The position numbers and the translations under genes are program-made. 64,000 nt of DNA, taken from contig OMZA01000002.1 of the NCBI GenBank assembly GCA_900315425.1, forward strand, positions 124,001 to 188,000, in the 5' to 3' direction. The notes under the pieces are model-generated. The model made no database searches. It saw only the letters and a program-made list of their open reading frames with translations, and had not been told where the DNA came from. Position 1 is the stretch's first letter, and every line of letters starts with the position of its first letter. Below are positions 56,437 through 64,000 of the stretch, piece by piece. This stretch comes from an uncultured Eubacteriales bacterium (lineage in GTDB: Bacteria; Bacillota; Clostridia; Lachnospirales; Lachnospiraceae).

Positions 56437-57981
56437 ATGGGATACAGACCAGCGGTTTTAATGGTTCTTGATGGATACGGAATTAATAAGAAAACAGAAG
56501 GTAATGCAATTGCCCAGGGTAACACACCTGTAATGGATAGACTTATGAAAGAGTGCCCATTTCAGGAGGGATTAGCAAGTGGATTGGCAGTAGGTCTTCC
56601 AGATGGACAGATGGGTAACTCAGAAGTTGGACATATGAATATTGGTGCGGGACGCATTATTTATCAGGACCTTACCAAAATCACAAAAATGATCGAAGAT
56701 GGAGATTTCTTTACAAATGAAGGTCTTCTTAAAGCAGTTAACAATGCTAAAGAGAATAATTCAGATATTCATTTGTTTGGTCTTTTATCAGACGGTGGCG
56801 TTCATAGTCACAATACACATCTTTACGCACTCCTTGAGCTTTGCAAGAGAAATAATTTAGAAAATGTTTATGTTCATGCTTTTCTTGATGGACGTGATAC
56901 AGATCCAAAGTCTGGTAAAGGTTTCTTAAAGGAGCTTGAAGATAAAATGGCAGAAATTGGTGTAGGAAAGGTCGCTACAATTAACGGACGTTACTACGCT
57001 ATGGATAGAGATAATAACTGGGATAGAGTTCAGAAAGCTTATGATGCTATGGTTTATGGTGAGGGAAATACAGCTAATTCTGTAGAAGAAGCAATTACAA
57101 CATCATATAACAATGATAAGACAGATGAGTTTGTTATTCCAACAGTTATTATGCAGGATGGTAAGCCAACAGCAACAATTAAAGAAGGAGATTCAGTTAT
57201 CTTCTTTAACTTCAGACCAGATAGAGCCAGAGAGATTACAAGAGCTTTATGTGATCCTGATAATGATAAGATTGCAAAAAAGAATGGTTTCTTTAATACT
57301 ACATTTGTATGTTTTAAAGATTACGATGAAACAATTCCTAACAAATTAATTGCATTCCCTAAAGAGGAAATTATTAATACATTTGGAGAGTGGCTTGCAT
57401 CTCATGGAAAGAATCAGTTAAGACTCGCAGAGACTGAGAAATATGCTCATGTAACATTCTTCTTCAATGGTGGAAAAGAAGAACCTAATAAGGACGAAGA
57501 TAGAATTCTTGTAAAATCACCAAAGGTTGCTACATATGATCTTCAACCAGAGATGAGTGCTCCAGAAGTTAGTGCTAAGCTTAATGAGGCAATTCTTTCT
57601 GAAAAATATGATGCAATTATTATTAACTTTGCTAACCCTGATATGGTTGGACACACAGGTGTTATGGAAGCTGCAATGAATGCAGTTGAAAGAGTTGATG
57701 AATTCGTAGGTACTGCAGCTGAGGCTGTTAAAAAGGTAGGAGGAGCGTTATTTATCTGTGCAGACCATGGAAATGCTGAGCAGATGATTAATTATGAAAC
57801 AGGTGCTCCACATACAGCTCATACAACTAATCCGGTACCATTTATTCTTTATAATTATGACCCAGAGTATACATTAAGAGAGGGTGGAAAGCTTTGTGAT
57901 ATAGCACCTACAATGTTAGAGATAATGGGTATGGAAATTCCAAAGGAAATGACAGGTAAGTCATTACTTATCAAGAAGTAA
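56437..57981 (+). CDS. gpmI: 2,3-bisphosphoglycerate-independent phosphoglycerate mutase
   Basis: 514 residues. MVLDGYGI with metal-binding Asp, the phospho-acceptor Ser in GNSEVGHMNIGAGR, FLDGRDTDP, FNFRPDRAREI, NPDMVGHTG and CADHGNAEQM. The Mn2+-dependent enzyme of Firmicute glycolysis. GAAAGGAAG precedes the ATG. Strong codon bias. A terminator follows. Confidence 0.97.
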   Translation: MGYRPAVLMVLDGYGINKKTEGNAIAQGNTPVMDRLMKECPFQEGLASGLAVGLPDGQMGNSEVGHMNIGAGRIIYQDLTKITKMIEDGDFFTNEGLLKAVNNAKENNSDIHLFGLLSDGGVHSHNTHLYALLELCKRNNLENVYVHAFLDGRDTDPKSGKGFLKELEDKMAEIGVGKVATINGRYYAMDRDNNWDRVQKAYDAMVYGEGNTANSVEEAITTSYNNDKTDEFVIPTVIMQDGKPTATIKEGDSVIFFNFRPDRAREITRALCDPDNDKIAKKNGFFNTTFVCFKDYDETIPNKLIAFPKEEIINTFGEWLASHGKNQLRLAETEKYAHVTFFFNGGKEEPNKDEDRILVKSPKVATYDLQPEMSAPEVSAKLNEAILSEKYDAIIINFANPDMVGHTGVMEAAMNAVERVDEFVGTAAEAVKKVGGALFICADHGNAEQMINYETGAPHTAHTTNPVPFILYNYDPEYTLREGGKLCDIAPTMLEIMGMEIPKEMTGKSLLIKK

Positions 57982-58038
57982 TATTAATAAATAGTAAATA
58001 GAATAGTCATTAGGTTAAGCTGTTGACAGTAAATATTA

Positions 58039-58082
58039 AGAACCATCCTAATCTCATCTTTGAGAAAAGGGTGGTTCTTTTT
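58039..58082 (+). terminator. terminator after gpmI
   Basis: Outer stem AGAACCATCC with GGGTGGTTCT, an inner CTCA-TCTT-TGAG hairpin and five T. It isolates the glycolytic genes from the next module. Confidence 0.85.
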
Positions 58083-58092
58083 GCGTGTTTTA

Positions 58093-58121
58093 TTGAATAT
58101 ATAACGTGAACACGTTATAAT
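58093..58121 (+). promoter_or_regulatory. promoter with embedded palindromic operator
   Basis: TTGAAT at 58093-58098, a 17-base spacer and TATAAT at 58116-58121. A perfect 8-2-8 palindrome, ATAACGTG-AA-CACGTTAT, covers 58101-58118 and overlaps the -10. A repressor bound there would block the polymerase; the HTH protein encoded next is the obvious candidate. Confidence 0.78.
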
Positions 58122-58139
58122 ATGTTTAAGGAGAATATC

Positions 58140-58559
58140 ATGAATGAAAAATACAAATTACAAATAAAAAAAACAAATAAGAGTCTTTATCAGATAAGTC
58201 ATGAAACAGGTATTCCATATACCATTTTAAATGAACTAAAAAACGATAAAAAAAATATTAACCATATCGCAAGTGAAACTGTATATAAATTGTCTTTATA
58301 TCTAGATTGCAATATGGAAGAAATAATTAATCCATTCCCTATATTGAAAAACTGTCAAGGAAAGTATTTGGGAATTAAATATAAATGGGTTTCTTGTGGA
58401 AATGGTGTTGAGTTATGTATTTATAATAATAATAGTGTTACGATTCTTACGAAAATCGAGCCAATAGTTCCTCGATTTTACACTCAATACCAAAATGTAA
58501 CTAAAATGCTGATTGAAAAATATGTTAATCAAGAACATATTGAGGAGAATTTACTATGA
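58140..58559 (+). CDS. small HTH (XRE-like) regulator, putative antitoxin
   Basis: About 139 residues. Residues 1-60 resemble a Cro/C1-type helix-turn-helix: LYQISHETGIPYTILNELKND, then ASETVYKLSLYLDCNMEEI. The remaining 80 residues (GKYLGIKYKWVSCGNGVELCIYNN and on) look like a small beta-rich effector or partner-binding part not recognised. ATG 58140 is used since AAGGAGA at 58127-58133 fits it; the upstream ATG at 58122 is within the leader. It overlaps the next gene by ATGA, so both products are made in a coupled fashion. It is likely the repressor of the palindromic promoter. Confidence 0.8.
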   Translation: MNEKYKLQIKKTNKSLYQISHETGIPYTILNELKNDKKNINHIASETVYKLSLYLDCNMEEIINPFPILKNCQGKYLGIKYKWVSCGNGVELCIYNNNSVTILTKIEPIVPRFYTQYQNVTKMLIEKYVNQEHIEENLL

Positions 58560-60334
58560 GTCAATTTTTTTTAATGCATAAAAACGATATATGTGGTTCA
58601 CTTGAGATTGATTCAAATACTGGCCAAGTTGAGGCTTATAAAGATCATCATACAGGGAAATCGCCTTTTTTGGGTAATTGCGATATTAAACATATAAAAA
58701 AGTGGTGGATCGCTCGTTCTGTACCTGCATCTCGAAAAATGATGCAAGAAATACTAAAAAAATCAGACTGCGTAAATATGGAATCATATTTAGCCAAGAA
58801 TTTAGCACTCTCTATGACAGATGCTTACTGGATATGTCCCATAAATATGGATTTAAAATATGAAGACATAAAACTACAGTCATTTGCATCTTTTACTGAT
58901 GGAAAAATTCCATATCATAACGCTTCTTCATATGATGTGAATGCGTCACTAGGCGGACAAATGGAAAAATATTGGGATTTAAAAACTAAAGTCCCTACAC
59001 TAGTTAAAGAAAGTTACAAGAATTATGGGCAACAAGCTATAAACGAAGTTTTTGCAACATTGTTACATGAAACACAAAATACAGACATTCAATTTGTTAA
59101 ATATAATGCTATTCGAACTCGTGATAATGGAGTGATTTGTCGCTGTGCTGCTTTTACAAATGATATAATTGAATTAGTTCCAGCTGTAGAAGTGATTGAA
59201 GGATTTAAGTGTCAAAATGACAAATCGTTATACGAAAATTATATACAAATTTGTACTAAGCTTGGCATTGATGAGTCTGCTATCCGTAGATTTATGGACT
59301 ATCAAACATTAACAGATTTTATAATAAGCAATAATGATGAGCATCTGTCAAATTTTGGTATATTAAGAAATTCAGAAACATTTGAATATCTTGGACCAGC
59401 TCCAATTTTTGATTCTGGAAATAGTATGTTTTACAATGAATCTAATATTTTGTTTTCAAGAGCAGAATTACTTGAAAGAAAAACAAATTCTTTTTATAAT
59501 TCGGAAGAAAAAATGTTAAAAAACGTTAAGAATAAAAATATTGTAGATCTTTCTCTTTTACCAAAACATGCAGATGTTATTGATTTGTATGTCGCTTCTG
59601 GTGTGCCAGAAGAAAAAGCAGAAATTATTGCTACAAATTATGATACTAAAGTCGAATTAACTCATGATTTTTTGAATGGAGTAAAAATATCGTTATATAA
59701 CGAAAAACAACATGAAAAAGAAAAAATGCCAACATTTGATTCTGATATCTCATTTTCGATGATATGTGGAATTCCTGGTTCTGGAAAAACAGAAAAAGCA
59801 AACGAATTAAAAAAATCATTTATTGAAAAGGGATATATAGAAATAGATTCAAAGATATTCTATTCAATAAACGACATGGTTAAAGACACAAAATATGTCA
59901 TCAATGAAGTAGAGCCTCATAAGATAGTAATGAATAAAGTTGATACACCTTCATTTGTTTGTATTTCAGAAAATGAGGTTCGTAAAGAAGTTGGTGATTT
60001 AAAAAATGATGACTTAGTTTTTTATTTAATAGACAGACGCATTAAAGAAGCCTTGGATTGTGGCGTTTCTGTAATATATAATGCCACTAATTTAGATTTA
60101 TCAACACGTCAACATTATATAGAGCTTTCAGGACCGGTTCAAAAAATTTTACACATTATGAATATGGACGCCCAAAAAGCCAATTCAAATTTACCATATA
60201 ATACTCTAAAGCAAATGGAACTTCGTTTATATGGTAATCCTCCTACAAGCTGGGAAGGCTGGACGAAAATATATGAAAATGGTAAACGCCCTAATATAGA
60301 AAAAACAAATACTGAAATACCTGTTACAGAATAA
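58556..60334 (+). CDS. HipA-like kinase fused to a P-loop kinase (zeta-toxin/PNK type)
   Basis: 592 residues. Region about 128-345 is a HipA/CtkA-like Ser/Thr kinase: SLGGQMEKYWDL and VPTLVKE (P-loop-like and Lys strand), QQAINEVFATLLHE, the catalytic segment ISNNDEHLSNFGIL with Asp and Asn (about 260-266) and metal Asp in PIFDSGNSMF (about 284). From about residue 398 comes a second fold: Walker A GIPGSGKTEKAN (about 405-416), VIYNATNLDLSTRQ (the NxTN segment of AAA_33/polynucleotide kinase relatives) and RRIKEALDCG. Two different phosphotransfer domains on one chain are unusual. The pairing with a palindrome-controlled HTH gene suggests a toxin or anti-phage effector; the target is not known. 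Confidence 0.8.
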   Translation: MSQFFLMHKNDICGSLEIDSNTGQVEAYKDHHTGKSPFLGNCDIKHIKKWWIARSVPASRKMMQEILKKSDCVNMESYLAKNLALSMTDAYWICPINMDLKYEDIKLQSFASFTDGKIPYHNASSYDVNASLGGQMEKYWDLKTKVPTLVKESYKNYGQQAINEVFATLLHETQNTDIQFVKYNAIRTRDNGVICRCAAFTNDIIELVPAVEVIEGFKCQNDKSLYENYIQICTKLGIDESAIRRFMDYQTLTDFIISNNDEHLSNFGILRNSETFEYLGPAPIFDSGNSMFYNESNILFSRAELLERKTNSFYNSEEKMLKNVKNKNIVDLSLLPKHADVIDLYVASGVPEEKAEIIATNYDTKVELTHDFLNGVKISLYNEKQHEKEKMPTFDSDISFSMICGIPGSGKTEKANELKKSFIEKGYIEIDSKIFYSINDMVKDTKYVINEVEPHKIVMNKVDTPSFVCISENEVRKEVGDLKNDDLVFYLIDRRIKEALDCGVSVIYNATNLDLSTRQHYIELSGPVQKILHIMNMDAQKANSNLPYNTLKQMELRLYGNPPTSWEGWTKIYENGKRPNIEKTNTEIPVTE

Positions 60335-60354
60335 TTGTCTGTAGCAGGTATTTT
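60315..60354. terminator. terminator after the HipA-like gene
   Basis: A 15-bp stem (60315-60329 with 60339-60353, one wobble). The stop codon of the gene is in the 9-base loop; TTTT follows. It faces the converging YihY gene. Confidence 0.8.
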
Positions 60355-60389
60355 ATGTTTAGATTTGCTTAACTTAATGACATTGGTAA

Positions 60390-61322
60390 TCATACGTTCT
60401 TTTCTTGTATCTGTTCAACATGTGTATTTTCTTCTTTTCTTTTTTTGTTCTGTAATTTCTTTTCTCGTCTACGTTGACGTTTTTCTCTAGCCTTAGTTCG
60501 TATTTTTTCAATGAATGCCTGAAAGAAAGAATTAATTTCAGCTCCAATAAACATAAAATACATTCCAAAATACAACCATAACATTAAAAGAACTATTGTT
60601 GCTAAACTGCCATAGGTATAAGCGAAATTACTGAATTTATTGATATATATAGAGTATAAAATTGAAAATCCAATCCATGTGGCTGAAGATATAAAAGCTC
60701 CTGGAATCAAAGTCAGGAAAGATGAATAATTACGTTTAACTAACTTGTAAACCAATACAAAGAATAAGGTTAGTATAACAAAAGAAATCAGGAATTTTTG
60801 TTTTAGAAAAACTCCAATAAAGCCACCTAGCCAAGGGGAATGTTTCTCAATTTGCATTTTGATTTTTCCACCGAATACCAATAAAAGTAAAGTTGCTATA
60901 ATTACAAAAACAAAGAGTAAAGTATAAAGAATCGATACTAGAATTAAATTAATGAAATTAACTTTATTATCTTCGTTATATATCTTGTCTAGTCCTTTAA
61001 CTATTGCATAGGTACCCTTAGCAGAAGGCCATATTAAAATTATAAAAGAAAAAGATACATATGTCTTACTGCTTCTTGTGAATAATTCGGTGAAGATGGA
61101 ATTTACAAGTGGGTCCAAAGGTGCTGGTACAAAACTCTGTATGGCATATACAATAGTTTCTTGATCTATAGGCAAGAATTTAACCATAGCAAGTAGTATT
61201 GACAGAAAAGGAACCATGGACATTATTATGAAGAAGGCTGACTGTGCGGCATATGCACCTATGTTGTCAGAACCAACTTTTTTTCCAAATCCATATATTA
61301 ATTTGAATAGTTTATTATCCAC
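60390..61322 (-). CDS. YihY/BrkB family membrane protein
   Basis: 310 residues, six transmembrane helices. AAQSAFFIIMSMVPFLSIL near the start, LIWPSAKGTYAIVKGLDKIY, and YGSLATIVLLMLWLYFGMYFMFIGAEINSFF-type block (partly quoted) are the family signature. The C-terminal 38 residues are a highly basic cytoplasmic tail rich in Lys and Arg (KAREKRQRRREKKLQNKKRK). The family was once called RNase BN; that activity belongs to another protein. Function unknown. AGGAGAG precedes the ATG on the minus strand. Confidence 0.92.
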   Translation of the reverse strand: MDNKLFKLIYGFGKKVGSDNIGAYAAQSAFFIIMSMVPFLSILLAMVKFLPIDQETIVYAIQSFVPAPLDPLVNSIFTELFTRSSKTYVSFSFIILIWPSAKGTYAIVKGLDKIYNEDNKVNFINLILVSILYTLLFVFVIIATLLLLVFGGKIKMQIEKHSPWLGGFIGVFLKQKFLISFVILTLFFVLVYKLVKRNYSSFLTLIPGAFISSATWIGFSILYSIYINKFSNFAYTYGSLATIVLLMLWLYFGMYFMFIGAEINSFFQAFIEKIRTKAREKRQRRREKKLQNKKRKEENTHVEQIQEKNV

Positions 61323-61418
61323 TGAACTCTCCTAGTTACCACAGAATTATAGAAAAATGTGGTGGTTTATTTTTCAAAAAATAGTATACAATAAATTCAT
61401 TCTAAAGTCACGGATACA

Positions 61419-61447
61419 TTGAAAAATCGCCTTATTCTAGTTATAAT
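61419..61447 (+). promoter_or_regulatory. sigma-A type promoter of the branching-enzyme homologue
   Basis: TTGAAA at 61419-61424, a 17-base spacer and TATAAT at 61442-61447. The leader is about 80 bases and has an AAGGAG at 61465-61470 without a useful start after it. Confidence 0.75.
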
Positions 61448-61531
61448 ATAAGTGTATTTTTATGCAAGGAGAAATAATATTTTAATTAAATCATATACTC
61501 GTAGAGAGATGGTTTGGAATTGGAGGAAAGC

Positions 61532-64000
61532 ATGTTCGAAGAATTATATGAGATTATGGATTGGCCATTTATTGAGGGGATTGAGTATTCAGATATTGAT
61601 AATCCTCATGATATCCTGGGACCGCATGACACTGCAGATGGTATGCTTATTCAGACATATCAGCCGGGAGCTGATAGTGTAAAAATTAAAATTGGTACAA
61701 AATTATACGATATGTGCAGAATGGATGAGGCAGGGTTTTTTGCTTATATAACTAAGAATCATAAAAAACCTGCATATAGACTTGTAGTAAACAGAGATGG
61801 AAATGAAAGTGATTTCTTTGATCCATATTCATTTGATTTGGGAACAAGTTATCAAGATATAAGGAAATTAAATGCTGGAGTTTTTTACGATGCATACAAA
61901 TATATGGGTGCTCATGTCGAAACTATAAACAGAGTAAAAGGTGTAATGTTTAGAGTGTGGGCTCCTGAAGCAATGAGAGTAAGTGTTGTAGGAGAATTTA
62001 ATAATTGGGATGGTAGAGTTCATCAGATGTCTCGTCTCGGAGAAACTGGTGTATTTGAGATATTTATTCCAGGTGTTAAGGCTAATGCTTTATATAAGTA
62101 TGAGATTAAGAAAAAAGGTGGAGAAAACATTTTAAAAGCAGATCCATATGCGTTTAGAATGGAGTCCGTAGCAGATGGAGCTTCTATTGTTGTAAATGAT
62201 GATGAGTTTAAATGGACTGATGAAAAATGGATAGCAGATAGAGAGAAATTAGATGCTTCAAAAAATCCTATTTCTATTTATCAGGTTAATATCTCCAATT
62301 ATGTGGAAGATGATAAAGTAGATTATGTTAAAGCTGCAAAAGTGGTTGCAGAACATGCAGTTAATAACGGATACACACATGTAGACGTTATGCCTGTAAC
62401 TGAATATCCGGAAAATGAAAATGGATATAAAACATCATTTTTTTACGCACCAACTTCAGCATACGGCGATAGAGATGGGCTAAAAAAATTCGTAGATATT
62501 CTTCATGAAAAAGGTGTTGGAGTTATTATTGATTGGACTCCTGATGGATTTAATCCTGATGATAACGGCCTTACATCTTATGATGGAACTTGCCTATATG
62601 AGCATAGTAATCCAAAGAGAGGATTTAATTATAAAAATAACAAAAAGCTTTTTAATTATGGAAGAGCTGAGGTTACAAGCTATCTTTTAGGAAGTGCTTT
62701 TATGTGGATTGATGACTTCCATTTTGATGGAGTTAAAATTGCAAACACAGCAGCTATGTTATATCTTGATTATGACAAGAAGCTTGGAGAGTGGGAACCA
62801 AACATTTATGGTGGAAATGAGAATCTTGAAGCAATTGAATTTATTAAACATTTCAATTCAATTCTTCACAAAGATTATCAGGGAATTATTACTATTGCTG
62901 ATGACAATTCCGGTTTCCCTGAACTTACAGGAGAAGTTAGTGAAAGTTGCTTAGGATTTGATTTTGTTCTTAATTATAACTGGAGAGAAGATTTTATTGG
63001 TTATATGAAGAATCCTCCATATCTTAGAGGTAAACATTATAATGACCTTTCCCTTAGTATGGTATATCAGTATAGTGAGAACTATATTGTTGGATATCCA
63101 AATAATGATTTTATGGGACAGCCATCATTATTTACAATTTTACCGGGTGATACAGAGGATAAGAAATATGCAAATACGAAGCTTGCTTTAGCATATAGTT
63201 ATGTACATCCAGGTAAAAAAATTATTTTCCAGGGACAGGATGCTGCCACAGCAGATGTATGGACTTTAAATGCAGCAATAAACAAGAGTGTGTCAGATAA
63301 TGAGAAAAAAGTTTTAGCTATGGTGGAAGCTCTTAATAAACTTTACAAGGAAAGTCCTGCATTATATGAATTGGATAATGATGTAGATGGTTTTGAGTGG
63401 ATTAATAATATTTCTGCTCAGGAAAGTATTCTTACATTTATTAGAAAAGGTACAAAGAAGGAAGATACATTAATTGTAGTTTGTAACTTTGAAGATATTG
63501 ATCAGACTAAATATAAGATTGGTGTGCCATTTGTTGGAAAATATAAGGAAATATTTAGTACAGATGATGTTAAATTTGGTGGAAATGGTAATAACAATCC
63601 TCGACTTAAACAGTCTAAGACAGATGAATGCGACGGAAGAGAAGAATCAATTAGAATTAATGTTCCGGCTTTATCTGTAAATATTTTCAGTTTTACAGAA
63701 GTTAAAGTAGTTAAAAAAGTAGTTGATAATAAAACAGCTAAGGAAAATGCAAAAAAAGAAGAAACTGTTAAAAATGCAGAGCCAGTAAAAGCTATAGCTA
63801 CAAAGAAGACAGAGACAAAGGCTATAGCTACAAAGAAGGCAGAGACAAAGGCTATAGCTACAAAGAAGGCAGAGACAAAGGCTATAGCTACAAAGAAGGC
63901 AGATACAAAGGCTATAGCTACAAAGAAAACAGAGACAAAAGCTATAGCTACAAAGAAGACAGAAACAAAGGCTATAGAAGAGAAGAAAGCAAAACCGGCA
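61532..64000 (+). CDS. glycogen branching enzyme homologue lacking catalytic residues (3' end outside window)
   Basis: 823 residues visible, still open at the window end. An N-terminal domain (about 1-105), a CBM48-like domain (GVMFRVWAPEAMRVSVVGEFNNWDG; partly quoted), a GH13_9 barrel (MPVTEYPENENGYKTSFFYAPTSAYG; HFDGVKIANTAAMLYLDY) and a C-terminal beta domain match GlgB. The active site does not: the nucleophile Asp of the D-G-x-R-x-D motif is Ala404 (DGVKIA), the acid/base Glu is Asp457 (ADDNS for AEEST), the HDE motif is NND at 524-526, and the region I His is Gly. The last 75 residues are lysine-rich repeats of KAIATKKAET. GGAGGA lies before ATG 61532. Probably a glycogen-binding or structural paralogue. 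Confidence 0.85.
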   Translation, partial: MFEELYEIMDWPFIEGIEYSDIDNPHDILGPHDTADGMLIQTYQPGADSVKIKIGTKLYDMCRMDEAGFFAYITKNHKKPAYRLVVNRDGNESDFFDPYSFDLGTSYQDIRKLNAGVFYDAYKYMGAHVETINRVKGVMFRVWAPEAMRVSVVGEFNNWDGRVHQMSRLGETGVFEIFIPGVKANALYKYEIKKKGGENILKADPYAFRMESVADGASIVVNDDEFKWTDEKWIADREKLDASKNPISIYQVNISNYVEDDKVDYVKAAKVVAEHAVNNGYTHVDVMPVTEYPENENGYKTSFFYAPTSAYGDRDGLKKFVDILHEKGVGVIIDWTPDGFNPDDNGLTSYDGTCLYEHSNPKRGFNYKNNKKLFNYGRAEVTSYLLGSAFMWIDDFHFDGVKIANTAAMLYLDYDKKLGEWEPNIYGGNENLEAIEFIKHFNSILHKDYQGIITIADDNSGFPELTGEVSESCLGFDFVLNYNWREDFIGYMKNPPYLRGKHYNDLSLSMVYQYSENYIVGYPNNDFMGQPSLFTILPGDTEDKKYANTKLALAYSYVHPGKKIIFQGQDAATADVWTLNAAINKSVSDNEKKVLAMVEALNKLYKESPALYELDNDVDGFEWINNISAQESILTFIRKGTKKEDTLIVVCNFEDIDQTKYKIGVPFVGKYKEIFSTDDVKFGGNGNNNPRLKQSKTDECDGREESIRINVPALSVNIFSFTEVKVVKKVVDNKTAKENAKKEETVKNAEPVKAIATKKTETKAIATKKAETKAIATKKAETKAIATKKADTKAIATKKTETKAIATKKTETKAIEEKKAKPA
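63788..63967 (+). repeat. 30-bp tandem repeat in the coding sequence
   Basis: Six copies of a 30-base unit in frame, each encoding a 10-residue KAIATKK(A/T)(E/D)T unit; a seventh, diverged copy begins at 63968 and runs on. Copies differ at only a few positions, which points to recent expansion by slippage or unequal crossing-over. Confidence 0.95.

Noticed and set aside
61452..61682. 76-codon frame before and within the branching-enzyme homologue
   Set aside because: Overlaps the true start of the long gene in another frame; only that gene has GGAGGA and family similarity.
63489..63680. Short shadow frames in the last gene (also 62505-62690 and 62694-62954)
   Set aside because: All are plus-one frames of the branching-enzyme homologue without ribosome sites.
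63788..64000. Repeat array that could suggest CRISPR
   Set aside because: Units are directly joined without spacers, multiples of three, and in frame with the branching-enzyme homologue; it is a coding tandem repeat.

Overview
The window is low-GC, densely packed bacterial DNA. Its gene content points to a Firmicute of the butyrate-forming Lachnospiraceae (Butyrivibrio/Roseburia/Coprococcus type). The evidence is a complete thl-crt-hbd-bcd-etfB-etfA operon, a nusB-xseA-xseB-ispA-dxs-tlyA-nadK-argR-recN cluster in Gram-positive order, a DUF2953-GerW sporulation-type pair, strong AGGAGG ribosome sites and promoters close to TTGACA-17-TATAAT. Assignment to a genus is not possible from the sequence alone. 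No rRNA, tRNA, CRISPR array or recognisable riboswitch was seen.

Layout. 1-2441: end of a sensor histidine kinase, a VTC-type polyphosphate polymerase domain protein and a DUF4956 membrane protein, overlapping in one operon. 2459-5866: a large TPR/GAF-like/GGDEF protein. 5907-8711: a three-gene ABC importer of the TrpXYZ type. 8718-17787: Asp23, then the cluster nusB to recN (DNA repair, isoprenoid/DXP synthesis, NADP supply, arginine control). 17788-25429: glycogen synthase, an HD hydrolase, a membrane protein, DUF1292, BirA, a cytoplasmic alpha-amylase and an aminopeptidase P. 25430-28326: a graveyard of three broken insertion sequences (IS1182-like, IS3-like, IS110-like) abutting a signal peptidase gene that has lost its front half. 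28349-34587: the butyryl-CoA operon. 34597-43036: DUF3810 protein, corrinoid adenosyltransferase, dapA-dapB, lgt, a HAD hydrolase, two unknown proteins, DUF2953 and GerW. 43061-52164: split methionine synthase, RluF-type pseudouridine synthase, LigA, homoserine O-acetyltransferase, MnmA and a Cache-only membrane sensor. 52195-53004: PHP hydrolase. 53115-58082: gap-pgk-tpiA-gpmI, separated by terminators. 58093-60334: a two-gene HTH plus HipA-kinase/P-loop-kinase module. 60390-64000: a YihY membrane protein and a branching-enzyme homologue that runs off the window.

How the genes work together. Glycolysis (gap, pgk, tpiA, gpmI) feeds acetyl-CoA, which the thl-etfA operon condenses and reduces to butyryl-CoA with electron bifurcation. 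Glycogen is built by GlgA and probably trimmed by the cytoplasmic amylase. Methionine is made by MetA (acetyl type) and a B12-dependent MetH whose reactivation domain is a separate upstream gene.

The most unusual items are two. First, the branching-enzyme homologue at the right end has lost all the canonical GH13 catalytic residues and carries a lysine-rich tail of tandem 10-residue repeats. Second, the 58093-60334 module has a perfect palindrome inside its promoter, an ATGA-coupled HTH gene, and a protein that fuses a HipA-like kinase to a zeta-toxin/polynucleotide-kinase-like P-loop domain. It looks like a toxin-antitoxin or anti-phage system.
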